A stretch of 60,466 nucleotides of DNA from positions 1-60,466 of the forward strand of contig CAMDRI010000009.1 in NCBI GenBank assembly GCA_945906725.1, written 5' to 3'. Of this stretch, positions 8,092 through 16,595 are shown one piece after another. The stretch is from Candidatus Kuenenia stuttgartensis. Its GTDB lineage: Bacteria; Planctomycetota; Planctomycetia; Planctomycetales; Planctomycetaceae. The notes beneath the pieces are model-generated. The model had not been told where the DNA came from. It ran no database searches and worked only from the letters and a program-made list of their open reading frames with translations. Each line of letters begins with the position of its first letter. The stretch's first letter is position 1. Made by a program: the position numbers and the translations under genes.

Positions 8092-10041
8092 GTGTTGGCG
8101 ATTGAACGGCTCTATCACACGGTCAAAGCCGGCGGACGGCCCATCCCGTCCCGCCTGTCGCGCTGGCGTGCGCTGGCTCAGTCCATTGGTCGCCACGCCA
8201 CACAACTCAAAAAACTCGACGATCGCGAACTCCTGCAAGCTAGCCTCGAAGTCCGTTGGCGCGCGAAGTCCGGTGTCTCGCTGCTCAAGCTAATGCCGGA
8301 GGCCTACGCTCTGGCCGTCGAAGCCTCACATCGCGCCACGGGCATGACTCCGTATCCCGTGCAGGTCATGGGAGCCATCGGACTCTACGAGGGGGGCATT
8401 GCCGAAATGCAGACCGGTGAGGGCAAGACGTTGACCGCCGTGTTACCCTCGTTCCTCCGAGCGCTCCCCGGCCGAGGCTATCACGTCATCACGGTCAACG
8501 ATTATCTCGCCAAACGCGACTGCGAATTGATGGCCCCGGTCTATGCCGCGCTGGGGATGTCCGTCGGCTGCGTGACTTCTCCCGATCAAACGGATGATCG
8601 TCGGCGAGCCTATGCTCAAGACATCACCTACGGCACCGCGAAAGAGTTCGGCTTTGATTACCTCCGCGACCGGCTGCGGCTGGGAGTCGGTGCTCAAGAC
8701 GGTCAGAAGCCCAACGTCTTCGTCCAAAAGGGGACTGGCAGCGGTGACGGCGAACGTCCGGTGCAACGCGGCCACTACGGAGTGCTCATCGACGAGGCGG
8801 ACAGCATTCTCATCGACGAAGCTCGAACGCCGCTGATCATCGGCCTGACGATGCACAACGACGCCGCCACCGTCAGCCTCTTCCGTTGGTGTCAGCGAGC
8901 GGTCTCGCATCTCGAAGCCAACGAAGACTTCGTCTACGAGCCGCAACGCCGCTCGGCGTATCTGACCGACGCCGGTTGCCGCAAAGTGCTATTGCTCGCA
9001 AAACCCGCGCTGATCGACTCGGTCGATACCGAACGCATCTACAAACACGTCGAGCAATCGCTGACCGCGCGGTTCGCATTTATTCGCGACAAGGACTACG
9101 TCATCGTCAACAACGAAGTGAAGATCGTGGACGAGGGGACTGGCCGAGTCATGGACGGACGCAAGTGGCAAGACGGCCTGCATCAAGCGATCGAAGCCAA
9201 GGAACTGGTCCCCGTCACCGCCGCGTCGGGCGAGGCGGCACGCATCACAGTGCAAAGCTACTTCCGACTCTACAACTACATCAGCGGCATGACCGGCACC
9301 GCCGTGCAAGGCATCGGCGAGATCAAGCGAACCTACGGTCTGGTGGTCACGCCGATCCCCACGAACAAGCCGTGCATCCGCGTCGGCTGGCCCACCCGCG
9401 TCTTCGGAACGATGGACGCCAAACGGGCGGCGATTCTCAAGAGCATCGAAGAGTTGATCGGCGTGGGCCGATCCATCCTCCTCGGCACTCCGTCGGTCGA
9501 GGCGTCGGAAGCACTCGGCAAACTGCTGAGTGACAAGGGCATCGAGTTTGAAATCCTCAACGCGCACTTCCACGAACAGGAAGCGGAGATCATCTCCCGT
9601 GCAGGCCGAGTCGGCAAAGTCACCGTGGCGACCAACATGGCCGGCCGAGGCACCGACATTCAATTGGAAGAGCAGCTCGTCAAGAACGGCGGCCTGCATG
9701 TGATCGCTACCGAGATGCACAGTTCCGCACGCATTGACCGCCAGCTCATCGGCCGTGCCGCTCGACAAGGCGACCCCGGCAGCTACCAGTTCTTTCTGTC
9801 GCTGGAAGATGAACTGCTCCGCTGCCTCGAACCCGAAGACCTCGACGCCGAGCGGCGCCAGGCACGCCCCGATTCCATCGGCGAACTCAATCGCACCTGG
9901 ATCGCCTTCTTCAAGAAGACGCAAAAGTTCCTGGAGAAGACCCACCTCCGACAACGCAAAGACCTGCTCAAAACCGAGCGTCACCGCATGCAGATGTATA
10001 AACGGATGGGCCTCGACCCGTGCCTGGAATTGACCGAGTAA
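8092..10041 (+). CDS. secA: short SecA-type preprotein translocase ATPase
   Basis: SecA drives preproteins through SecYEG with ATP. The motor motifs are all present: MQTGEGKT (106-113), VNDYLAKRD, ITYGTAKEFGFDYLRD, IDEADSILIDEARTPL (about 233-248), ATNMAGRGTDI and IDRQLIGRAARQGDPG. At 649 residues it is far shorter than ordinary SecA (about 800-1000): after the second nucleotide fold only about 75 residues remain, so most of the helical scaffold/wing region and the zinc-binding tail are missing. There is also an extra segment of about 25 residues (196-222) before the DEAD-like box. It starts with GTG preceded by GGAG. It is likely an accessory SecA paralogue with a full-length copy elsewhere; that is inference. 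Confidence 0.88.
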   Translation: MLAIERLYHTVKAGGRPIPSRLSRWRALAQSIGRHATQLKKLDDRELLQASLEVRWRAKSGVSLLKLMPEAYALAVEASHRATGMTPYPVQVMGAIGLYEGGIAEMQTGEGKTLTAVLPSFLRALPGRGYHVITVNDYLAKRDCELMAPVYAALGMSVGCVTSPDQTDDRRRAYAQDITYGTAKEFGFDYLRDRLRLGVGAQDGQKPNVFVQKGTGSGDGERPVQRGHYGVLIDEADSILIDEARTPLIIGLTMHNDAATVSLFRWCQRAVSHLEANEDFVYEPQRRSAYLTDAGCRKVLLLAKPALIDSVDTERIYKHVEQSLTARFAFIRDKDYVIVNNEVKIVDEGTGRVMDGRKWQDGLHQAIEAKELVPVTAASGEAARITVQSYFRLYNYISGMTGTAVQGIGEIKRTYGLVVTPIPTNKPCIRVGWPTRVFGTMDAKRAAILKSIEELIGVGRSILLGTPSVEASEALGKLLSDKGIEFEILNAHFHEQEAEIISRAGRVGKVTVATNMAGRGTDIQLEEQLVKNGGLHVIATEMHSSARIDRQLIGRAARQGDPGSYQFFLSLEDELLRCLEPEDLDAERRQARPDSIGELNRTWIAFFKKTQKFLEKTHLRQRKDLLKTERHRMQMYKRMGLDPCLELTE

Positions 10042-10091
10042 CGACAGCACGACGCGCGAACGAGTAGCTTTTCTCAAACAACCACTCGCGG

Positions 10092-10122
10092 GTGGCCCAG
10101 TTTCAATGAACCTGGGTGCCAC
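10092..10122. repeat. imperfect hairpin after secA
   Basis: GTGGCCCAG and CTGGGTGCCAC face each other around a short loop, about 50 bases after the secA stop. It could act as a terminator, although no T-run follows; more likely it is one more dispersed palindrome. The rest of 10042-10233 shows no gene. Confidence 0.5.
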
Positions 10123-10233
10123 AGGCACTGGAAACCTGGATGCTGCGCGGATTCCAGAACGATGCGTTCAAAAGCCATCGCTCAATATTTCCGATGCTTC
10201 GCACACAGCTTGAAGCAGAAGGCGTCCAGTCAT

Positions 10234-10740
10234 TCAAAGGATCTCGAGGATCCATTGGATTTGTCCGTTGGGGCGGTGGTGTCGGCGGTTGAAATGCAGG
10301 AGAAGTTGGTAGCAGCCGATCGTGTCCAGGAGTTGAGTACGATTGTTGTCGAGTCCGCGAGGCCATGCGCGTTTGTGAAGATCGAACAGTAATTTGAGCC
10401 ATCCATGGAAGGGCTCGACCGTGGCGGCTCGGCGAGCAAACAGACGTCCGATGTGTCGTTGTTGGTCATTGCCTTCAAAGGCTTCGGCGAAGTCGTTGTT
10501 GTCGTATCCGGCATCCGCCAACTCGATACGAGTTCGTCGCGAAAACACGCGATCTTCGCGTGAAACGTGCGGGCAGGTTTCCAACTGGCTGGATTGATGG
10601 ATGCCAGCAAGGGCCAGATGGCCCCGACTTTCCCCGTTGAAACTACAACTTCGTGGCCGTATCCCAAGACCTAATCACCGGCGGAGGCCCGGCCCTTGCC
10701 GTCGGCAATGCTTGTCCGCCGCGTGGCATGCCGGCAACGC
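10234..10740 (-). pseudogene. transposase remnant, 5'-truncated and frameshifted
   Basis: The C-terminal end is readable in one frame: RIELADAGYDNNDF, then RAATVEPFHGWLKLLFDL, RGLDNNRTQLL and NGQIQWILEIL before the stop. This matches in style the C-terminal DDE region of insertion-sequence transposases common in planctomycetes (WHRGLDNNRTQLLAA and NGQIQWIL are familiar). The preceding part (GYGHEVVVSTGKVGAIWPLL) is in another frame, switching near 10560-10585, and a further fragment with an in-frame stop lies upstream. I could not find terminal inverted repeats or a target duplication. The element is dead; its IS family is not certain. Confidence 0.65.
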
Positions 10741-10996
10741 AATCTGAACCAGTTCCTCAATCGCCTATCGTCCACCAACACACGCGACCGTTCTTGTTCC
10801 TTCTTGGTAATCGCCCCGCAATCCTCTGCGAAACGTCACCAAGGAAGAAACAAACTTTTTCTCCAATCCGGATGATCGGACGCCCTCTGATGAAAGCCGG
10901 GCCACCCTTGGTCCAGTGTTGTTCATCCGGCGAGGGAGGGTAACATCCCGCGCGTTTTTTGGTGACCGGTCGAATGAGTCTCGTTGGGAGCCGACG
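10741..10996. other. gene-free leader of the symporter gene
   Basis: No coding region, RNA gene or strong hairpin is recognisable in these 256 bases. The part next to the symporter must contain its promoter. A GGGAG ribosome binding site lies just before the ATG at 10997. Confidence 0.4.
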
Positions 10997-12493
10997 ATGC
11001 TGATTTTCTGTGTGATCGTGTACATGGCCGCCACGGTGGCCGTAGGACTGTGGGCGGCAACGCGAGTGAAGGACTCGAAGGACTTCATGGTCGCGGGGCG
11101 GTCGCTGCCGTTGTACATGAACTTCGCCTGCGTGTTCGCGACGTGGTTTGGTGCTGAGACGGTGTTGTCGGTCTCGGCGAAAGGCGCGACACAGGGATTG
11201 GGGTTTGTCTCCGGCGACCCGTTTGGTGCGTCGCTGTGCCTAATGCTGGTCGCGTTCTTCTTCGCGAAGACGTTCTATCGTCTGAACATGCTGACGATTG
11301 GCGACTACTACCACATCCGCTACGGCAAGTTCGTCGAGGTCGTCACGTCGCTCGGAATCGCCGCGTCGTACTTTGGCTGGACCAGCGCCCAATTATCGGC
11401 CTTGGGGTTGGTCATTAACGTGCTCTTTCCGGACTACTTGACGCTGAATCAGTCGATCATCGTTGGCGCGGCTGTCGTCACGGTCTACACGATGTTTGGC
11501 GGCATGTGGTCGGTCGCCCTGACCGACGTGATCCAAACAGCAGCGATCGTGATTGGGCTGATCATCGTTGCCGTACTCATGGGCGATCAGGCCGGTGGCA
11601 TTGGCGCGGTGATCGATCATGCGCACTCGGCGGGGAAGCTGAACTTGTTTCCGCATGTGACGGCAGCGGCATGGCTGGTGTTTGTCGGAGAGTTCCTCAC
11701 GATGGCGTTGGGATCGATCCCGCAACAGGACGTGTTTCAGCGAGTGACCAGCGCACGCGATGAGAAGACGGCGGTGACCGGCACTTTTGGCGGCGGCTTG
11801 TTTTACTTCGTGTTCGCGTTCGTCCCGATGTTCATCGCCTACGCGGCGACGATGATCGATCCGGATCAGCTCGCCGCATTGGGTGGCGATAAGGCTCGCG
11901 AAGTGCAACAGATTCTGCCGACGCTGGTGCTTAAGTCCACGCCGATCTGGTGCCAGGTGCTGTTCTTCGGAGCGTTGCTGTCGGCGATCCTCTCCACCGC
12001 CAGCGGAACCGTGCTCGCCCCATCCAGCATTCTGACCGAAAACGTGCTGCGGGAGTTTCTGGGGCGGCTCAAACTGAGCGATCGGGCCATGCTGCGGACG
12101 CTCCGTTGCCTGCTGGTCGTGGTCGCCATTGCGTCCACAGCCATATCAGTGACGAGCAACAAAACGATGTACGAAATGGTTGAAGCGGGCTACAGCGTCA
12201 CGCTCGTGATTGCCTTCGTGCCGCTCGTGTGCGGAATTTACTGGTCCCGCTCGACGACTCAGGGGGCGGTGTTGTCGATCCTGCTCGGCGTTTCTGTTTG
12301 GTATGGTTTGAGGTACACGATTTACGATCCCACCAGCGAAGTGATTTGGCACGTCGTTCCACCACAGCTTTACGGTTTGGTGGCCTCGTTCGTCGGCATG
12401 TTCGTCGGCTCGCTGTTGCCGCAAGTCATCAAGCACACCCAAGCCAATCCTGAAGAACTCGCCCAACGCCGCAGCGCGGGTGGCGGGCATTGA
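10997..12493 (+). CDS. sodium:solute symporter (SSS family)
   Basis: A 498-residue membrane protein with about thirteen hydrophobic segments. The N-terminal signature KDSKDFMVAGRSLPLYMNF and the following ATWFGAETVLSVSAKGATQGLGF are those of the sodium:solute symporter family (relatives of PutP and PanF), which couple uptake of a small solute to sodium entry. The substrate cannot be told from sequence. The start chosen is the ATG after GGGAGCCGACG, which puts the first membrane segment at the N terminus; an in-frame earlier start would add 27 polar residues. It converges on an APC permease, with an inverted repeat between the two stops. Confidence 0.9.
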   Translation: MLIFCVIVYMAATVAVGLWAATRVKDSKDFMVAGRSLPLYMNFACVFATWFGAETVLSVSAKGATQGLGFVSGDPFGASLCLMLVAFFFAKTFYRLNMLTIGDYYHIRYGKFVEVVTSLGIAASYFGWTSAQLSALGLVINVLFPDYLTLNQSIIVGAAVVTVYTMFGGMWSVALTDVIQTAAIVIGLIIVAVLMGDQAGGIGAVIDHAHSAGKLNLFPHVTAAAWLVFVGEFLTMALGSIPQQDVFQRVTSARDEKTAVTGTFGGGLFYFVFAFVPMFIAYAATMIDPDQLAALGGDKAREVQQILPTLVLKSTPIWCQVLFFGALLSAILSTASGTVLAPSSILTENVLREFLGRLKLSDRAMLRTLRCLLVVVAIASTAISVTSNKTMYEMVEAGYSVTLVIAFVPLVCGIYWSRSTTQGAVLSILLGVSVWYGLRYTIYDPTSEVIWHVVPPQLYGLVASFVGMFVGSLLPQVIKHTQANPEELAQRRSAGGGH

Positions 12494-12507
12494 CCAAGGC
12501 CATTCGA

Positions 12508-12590
12508 TCAGTCGGAACACGCTAGCGTCCGGTTCTGGCCGTTGGCTACAGGCCACATGGAACCGGACGCTAGCGCATTACGGCTGATGA
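12508..12590. repeat. palindrome between convergent transporters
   Basis: GCTAGCGTCCGGTTC (12521-12535) pairs perfectly with GAACCGGACGCTAGC (12560-12574), with a nested TGGCC/GGCCA stem inside and weaker pairing outward (ATCAG...CTGAT). Its position between two converging genes would suit a bidirectional terminator, although there is no T-tract. Confidence 0.75.
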
Positions 12591-12598
12591 GGTCTCCC

Positions 12599-13966
12599 TC
12601 ACGCCGCACTCCGTCGCCACCACGCCGCGAGCGGATACAGCAACGGCCCGCTCGCAATGATGGCGGTGGCCAGGCCAACGACCTTCCACAAGCCGTCTTC
12701 TTGCAAGCAGTAATACACTCCCATCCCGATGCAGAACAGCGGCAAGACACACAGCACGACGGCAACGCACCAGCCACCGGGGACTCGGAATGGGCGTGGC
12801 AGAGTTGGCTCACGCCACCGCAGCACGAGGAACGACAGCAACTCCAGCGACATCATCGCTCCGTAAACCGTCACGGCCGCCGAGGCGATCTCTTTCAAAT
12901 TGTGAAACACGAGGATGACAACCGAGTAGAGCAACGCCGAAACGACCAGAGACACCCACGGAGCGTCCCAGCGGTTCGTCTTCATTAGCACCTTCGGCAA
13001 GTAACCGTCCTGCCCCATCACGAATGGCACGCGGCTGTAAACCAGCATCAGCGCGGCGTACAGGCCTAAGGCGGAAACCATCCCCATCGCGCTGGTGAAT
13101 TGGCCGAGCCACGGGCCGACGATTTGCTCAGCGGCAGTGCTCCAAGCTCCGGTCTTCCAGGAGACTTGCTCGGTCCCCAGCAGAGCCAACGCGATCATCG
13201 ACGGCACCACATAGACTCCGGCGATCAAGCCGATGCTGATCAGCAAGGCCCGTGGATAATCGCGTCGCGGATTTTCCATTTCTCCCGCGATGGTCGAGAT
13301 CGAATCCCAGCCCATGTAATTCCACAGCACGATCGGAATCGCGGCCGCCAGCGCCGGGCCGAACGTCTCGCCTGGAGCAAGCAGCGGCGTCACCGGGCTG
13401 AAGGCGAAGCCGCGCGTCAACCCTTGATACAGCCCGACCAACACCAGAATGACGAAGGGCGACATCACCAACACGAAACTCATTTTTGCGAAGCCGCCGA
13501 CGGTGCGTGAGCCAAACAGGTTCAGCAGCGCGAAACTCCAGATCATGCCGACCATCAGCCCTTTGCGCAGCCAGCCGCTTCCATCCTCACCGAACTCCGG
13601 CGCGAAATACGCCAAATAGTCGCAGAACATTGTGGGGTAGAGGCCGATGTCGATGAATGTGTAGAGCCATGCCCACCAGCCTTGGCAGAACGCTCCGAAT
13701 GGCCCGAGCGCACGTTTCGACCAAGCGTAATAGCCTCCCTCTTCGGGAATCGCCGCTCCCAACTCCGCGCAGACCAGCGCGATCGGAGCGCTCCAGACCA
13801 ACGGAGTGATCAGCATTAGCAGTACGGCGAACCCAGGTCCGGCCGAGAGGATGTCTTCGATGGCGTAAGCGCCGCCGCAGACGTTGAAAAAGATGATGCC
13901 GACAATCGCCGATAACGACAACGTGCGTTTCACGACAAAGTCTTTCCATTTGCGAGTTCGTTTCAC
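12599..13966 (-). CDS. APC-superfamily amino acid permease
   Basis: A 455-residue transporter with about twelve membrane segments. SLSAIVGIIFFNVCGGAYAIED in segment 1, ALVCAELGAAIPEEGGYYAWSKRALGPF at segment 2 and YMGWDSISTIAGEMENPRRDYPRA in the middle are classic amino acid/polyamine/organocation motifs, closest in style to the PotE/AdiC-like group. The substrate is unknown; antiport or proton symport are both possible. The GTG at 13964-13966 is used here; a GTG 11 codons later (13933) has a better ribosome binding site (GGAAAGA) and is a fair alternative. An inverted repeat begins five bases upstream of the first GTG. Confidence 0.88.
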   Translation of the reverse strand: MKRTRKWKDFVVKRTLSLSAIVGIIFFNVCGGAYAIEDILSAGPGFAVLLMLITPLVWSAPIALVCAELGAAIPEEGGYYAWSKRALGPFGAFCQGWWAWLYTFIDIGLYPTMFCDYLAYFAPEFGEDGSGWLRKGLMVGMIWSFALLNLFGSRTVGGFAKMSFVLVMSPFVILVLVGLYQGLTRGFAFSPVTPLLAPGETFGPALAAAIPIVLWNYMGWDSISTIAGEMENPRRDYPRALLISIGLIAGVYVVPSMIALALLGTEQVSWKTGAWSTAAEQIVGPWLGQFTSAMGMVSALGLYAALMLVYSRVPFVMGQDGYLPKVLMKTNRWDAPWVSLVVSALLYSVVILVFHNLKEIASAAVTVYGAMMSLELLSFLVLRWREPTLPRPFRVPGGWCVAVVLCVLPLFCIGMGVYYCLQEDGLWKVVGLATAIIASGPLLYPLAAWWRRSAA

Positions 13967-13970
13967 CGCT

Positions 13971-14035
13971 ACGCCAACGGCTTGCGTGAGCGTCGGCCGA
14001 TGATCTATTTCGCCCCCACGCCGTTGGCGTTGGGG
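13971..14035. repeat. inverted repeat upstream of the permease gene
   Basis: ACGCCAACGG (13971-13980) and CCGTTGGCGT (14021-14030) form the core arms, with weaker matching outward and inward. The element fills most of the gap between the permease start and the end of the coiled-coil gene. Confidence 0.7.
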
Positions 14036-14043
14036 TTAAACTT

Positions 14044-15921
14044 TTACTCGTAAATCGGCATCACGGGGTGCGGCCACATCGAAACTGGTGAAGTTGGCTC
14101 TGTCAGCGATGTGAGTTGTTGCAGCAGATCGCGGATGACCGATTCGGCTTCAATCTTTTCGTTGATCCAGCGCTGGCTTGCGGAACGCCAAGCCGACTCG
14201 CGTACGTTGAGTTGTTCGGCTTGCGTTTGCAAATCCCCTTCGCGTTCACGGAGCGAGCGTTCTTGTGACGTGGCCCATTCGGAGAGCGTTTGTTGCTCGG
14301 CGCGGAATTCGTCGCGTTGCGTTTGGAAGAGTTGTCGCATCTCGTCAAGTTCACCGCGCTGCTCGATCAGAGCGTCGCGTAGGCCGCGATAGTGGCCGGA
14401 GAGTTGCTGCTGGGCTTGGTCGAGCCGCTGCTGTGCGACGTCCACCCCGCAGGATTGAGTCATTTGTGCCCACGCTTCCTCGATCGCCATGCGCATTTCG
14501 AGCGTCGTGCGGTGTGTCTCTTCCAACTCGGCTCGCAGCTTGTCGAGCCGTTCGCGGCGGCCTTCCAAGTTGTTCGCGTGCAGCGCGAGCATGTCTTGCT
14601 GGCGGCGCAGGTCGGCCAGTTGGCCGCCCTGTTCGCGCTCCCATTCGTCACGTTCGCGTTTGATTTGTTCGCGGTCATGCTCGGTGAATTGCTCGAAGGC
14701 TCGCTGCGATTTGAAGAGCATCTCGCGTTCGCGATTGACGGACCGTTCGCGTTCCTCGAGCAGCGCTCGCACGCGGTCGAGCTGCGATTGCCGCAGCCGG
14801 ATGATCGCGTCCCCTTCTTCCAGTTGCCCGCGTGCCCGCTGTGATTCACGGCGGAATTCGTTTTGGGCGGCTTGGATTTCCTGCCGTGCCTTGGCGAGAT
14901 GCTCTTGCTGAAACCGCAAACGGTTTTCGAGGACCGCCCGTTCGTGTCGCAGTTCCGTGAGTTGCTGCTCGCGCTGCCGAGCGAACGCTGCTTGGCCTTC
15001 TTGCAGTTTGGCCTCTTCCGCACGCGTGGCGGCCTCAAGATCGGCGAGTTGCTGCTGACGTTGCGCGAGAAGTTCGTGACGAACTCGCGTAACAGCGGCT
15101 TCGTGGACTTCGCGCAAGTGGTCGAGATCAGCTCGCTCGCGGTCTCGCTGTGCGAAGAATTGGGTGCGGACGTCATCGAACTCGGTCCGTTCGCGGATCA
15201 ACGACTCACGCTCGACACGCAATTCGGCGGTGAGGACTTCTTCGGTGACGTCTTGTCGGACTCGCGATTTCGCGGCGTCGAGTTCCAGAAGCTTGGCTCG
15301 GTACGCTTCGTCGAGAAGTTGCTGCCGCCGGTCGAACTCGGCCTTCTGAACCTGTCGGTCAGCATCGACCGTCGCCAGAGCCTGCTGCAACCGTTCCCGT
15401 TCGGCGGCGACTTTGCTGCCCACCTCGGCCAGCAGGCGGAGGCGGTCGGATTCGAGTTGTTCACGGCGCTTGGCGAGATCGGTTTGCTCGGCACGAAGCT
15501 GCTCGATCACGGATTGTTGCGATGCGATCTGCTCCGCGAGCGTCGCGTCACGCTGCCGCAAGATGTCCTCTTTGGATTGCAGCTCTTGTTCGGCTTCTTG
15601 TTTCCAGAGCCGCAGTTCACGTCGCTCGTGTTCGAGTTGCTGAAGTTGATCGGCGAGAATTTGTTCGCGCCGGTCAAGCTCCGAGAACCTCGCTCCGAGA
15701 TCATCGACCAACTTTCTGGCGTGCGCCAGCATCTCGTTGTGCCGTGGAACGGGAGCAGTGTCGAATCCCGGCGTCGGGATCGTTGATCCGCCGGGATCAA
15801 CCGGATCAAAGCGGGCGACTCGCCCATCGGCGAGCGGCACAAAACGAGACGACGGCTCCAGGAAGGCGTCGTGAGTGTGCGGTCTCAATTCAGAACGGTC
15901 GGCTTGAGTCTGCTCGCTCAT
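14044..15921 (-). CDS. long coiled-coil protein of unknown function
   Basis: The 625-residue protein has a polar, proline-containing N terminus (1-65) and then almost uninterrupted heptad-rich sequence full of Glu, Gln, Arg and Leu (for example LRLWKQEAEQELQSKEDILRQ and similar repeats) to about residue 600. No enzymatic motif, signal peptide or membrane segment is visible, so it should be a cytoplasmic rod. Its start ATG is preceded by a GGAG motif (ATTCCGGGAGT on the plus strand is not the signal strand; on the coding strand AAAGGACTC precedes the ATG). Upstream is the thioredoxin gene on the same strand, separated by a 35-bp-arm palindrome. A structural or cell-division role is possible but unsupported. 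Confidence 0.75.
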   Translation of the reverse strand: MSEQTQADRSELRPHTHDAFLEPSSRFVPLADGRVARFDPVDPGGSTIPTPGFDTAPVPRHNEMLAHARKLVDDLGARFSELDRREQILADQLQQLEHERRELRLWKQEAEQELQSKEDILRQRDATLAEQIASQQSVIEQLRAEQTDLAKRREQLESDRLRLLAEVGSKVAAERERLQQALATVDADRQVQKAEFDRRQQLLDEAYRAKLLELDAAKSRVRQDVTEEVLTAELRVERESLIRERTEFDDVRTQFFAQRDRERADLDHLREVHEAAVTRVRHELLAQRQQQLADLEAATRAEEAKLQEGQAAFARQREQQLTELRHERAVLENRLRFQQEHLAKARQEIQAAQNEFRRESQRARGQLEEGDAIIRLRQSQLDRVRALLEERERSVNREREMLFKSQRAFEQFTEHDREQIKRERDEWEREQGGQLADLRRQQDMLALHANNLEGRRERLDKLRAELEETHRTTLEMRMAIEEAWAQMTQSCGVDVAQQRLDQAQQQLSGHYRGLRDALIEQRGELDEMRQLFQTQRDEFRAEQQTLSEWATSQERSLREREGDLQTQAEQLNVRESAWRSASQRWINEKIEAESVIRDLLQQLTSLTEPTSPVSMWPHPVMPIYE

Positions 15922-15938
15922 TCCGGGAGTCCTTTCCC

Positions 15939-16020
15939 ATTTTCGATTGCCAATTTTTGATTTTCGATTGAAAGTGCCAATGCGATTTCAATCGAAAATC
16001 AAAAATCGGCAATTGAAAAT
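15939..16020. repeat. AT-rich 35-bp-arm palindrome after trxA
   Basis: Arms at 15939-15973 and 15986-16020 pair over 35 bp with only two mismatches around a 12-base loop (GTGCCAATGCGA). The element is A/T-rich (ATTTTCGATTG..., TTTTTGATTTTCG) in otherwise GC-rich surroundings and starts two bases after the trxA stop codon. A terminator role is possible; the near-perfect pairing suggests a recent or selected element. Confidence 0.9.
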
Positions 16021-16022
16021 CG

Positions 16023-16349
16023 CTAGAGCGCCTTGTCGATCATGCTTGCCAGCTTGGCTTTGTTGACCAAGCCGACCGAACGATCGACCGGCTGGCCGCC
16101 CTTGAACAGGATCACGGTCGGGATGCCTTGAATGCCGTACTGCGATGCGATGTTGCCGTCACTGTCGGTGTTCACTTTGCCGACGCGCGCCTTGCCGGCG
16201 TAGTCGTTGGCAATCTCCTCAACAGTCGGGCCGAGCATCTTGCAGGGGCCGCACCACGGAGCCCAAAAATCCACCAGCACCGGCTGGCTGCTCTCCAAAA
16301 CTTGCGCGGAGAAATTGGCTTCCGTGAACTCCAAAACATTTCCGGCCAT
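16023..16349 (-). CDS. trxA: thioredoxin
   Basis: A 108-residue thioredoxin, the general cytoplasmic dithiol reductant. VDFWAPWCGPCKMLGP carries the WCGPC active site, followed by KVNTDSDGNIASQYGIQGIPTVILFKGG with the cis-proline after IPT, and a C-terminal VGLVNKAKLASMID helix. The ATG at 16347-16349 has AGAAGG at the right distance upstream and gives the family's normal length; the frame stays open another 74 codons upstream but those residues do not resemble any leader. It is followed by the long palindrome and the coiled-coil gene. Confidence 0.96.
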   Translation of the reverse strand: MAGNVLEFTEANFSAQVLESSQPVLVDFWAPWCGPCKMLGPTVEEIANDYAGKARVGKVNTDSDGNIASQYGIQGIPTVILFKGGQPVDRSVGLVNKAKLASMIDKAL

Positions 16350-16595
16350 GACAAGCAACCTTCTGCAAGTGGGATACGTAGAGGTCGGTCTCCGAACTTC
16401 AGTCCGTTCAGCCCTCAAAAGTCGCGGGATTATTGGGCAACACCGAAAACCTGTCAACGTGATGCTGTGGCCGGCTGATGTCCACACGGTTCCTGTCACA
16501 GTGGAACGGACCGCGATATGCTGCTGCCGCCGTTTGGGTGGAATTGCCACGGATTTTGATGCTTGAGACACCGGACACTTGGGAGCCTGCCGTTC

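Noticed and set aside
10234-10740. Intact insertion sequence
   Set aside because: The transposase is frameshifted and truncated at its 5' end, and I could not identify terminal repeats.
14103-15786. Long open frames on both strands across the coiled-coil gene (up to 307 codons)
   Set aside because: They are shadows of the high-GC, low-complexity coding strand; none has a recognisable product or plausible ribosome binding site.
16350-16571. N-terminal extension of thioredoxin by 74 residues
   Set aside because: The extension is basic, has no signal peptide, and the internal ATG has a proper ribosome binding site and gives the family length.
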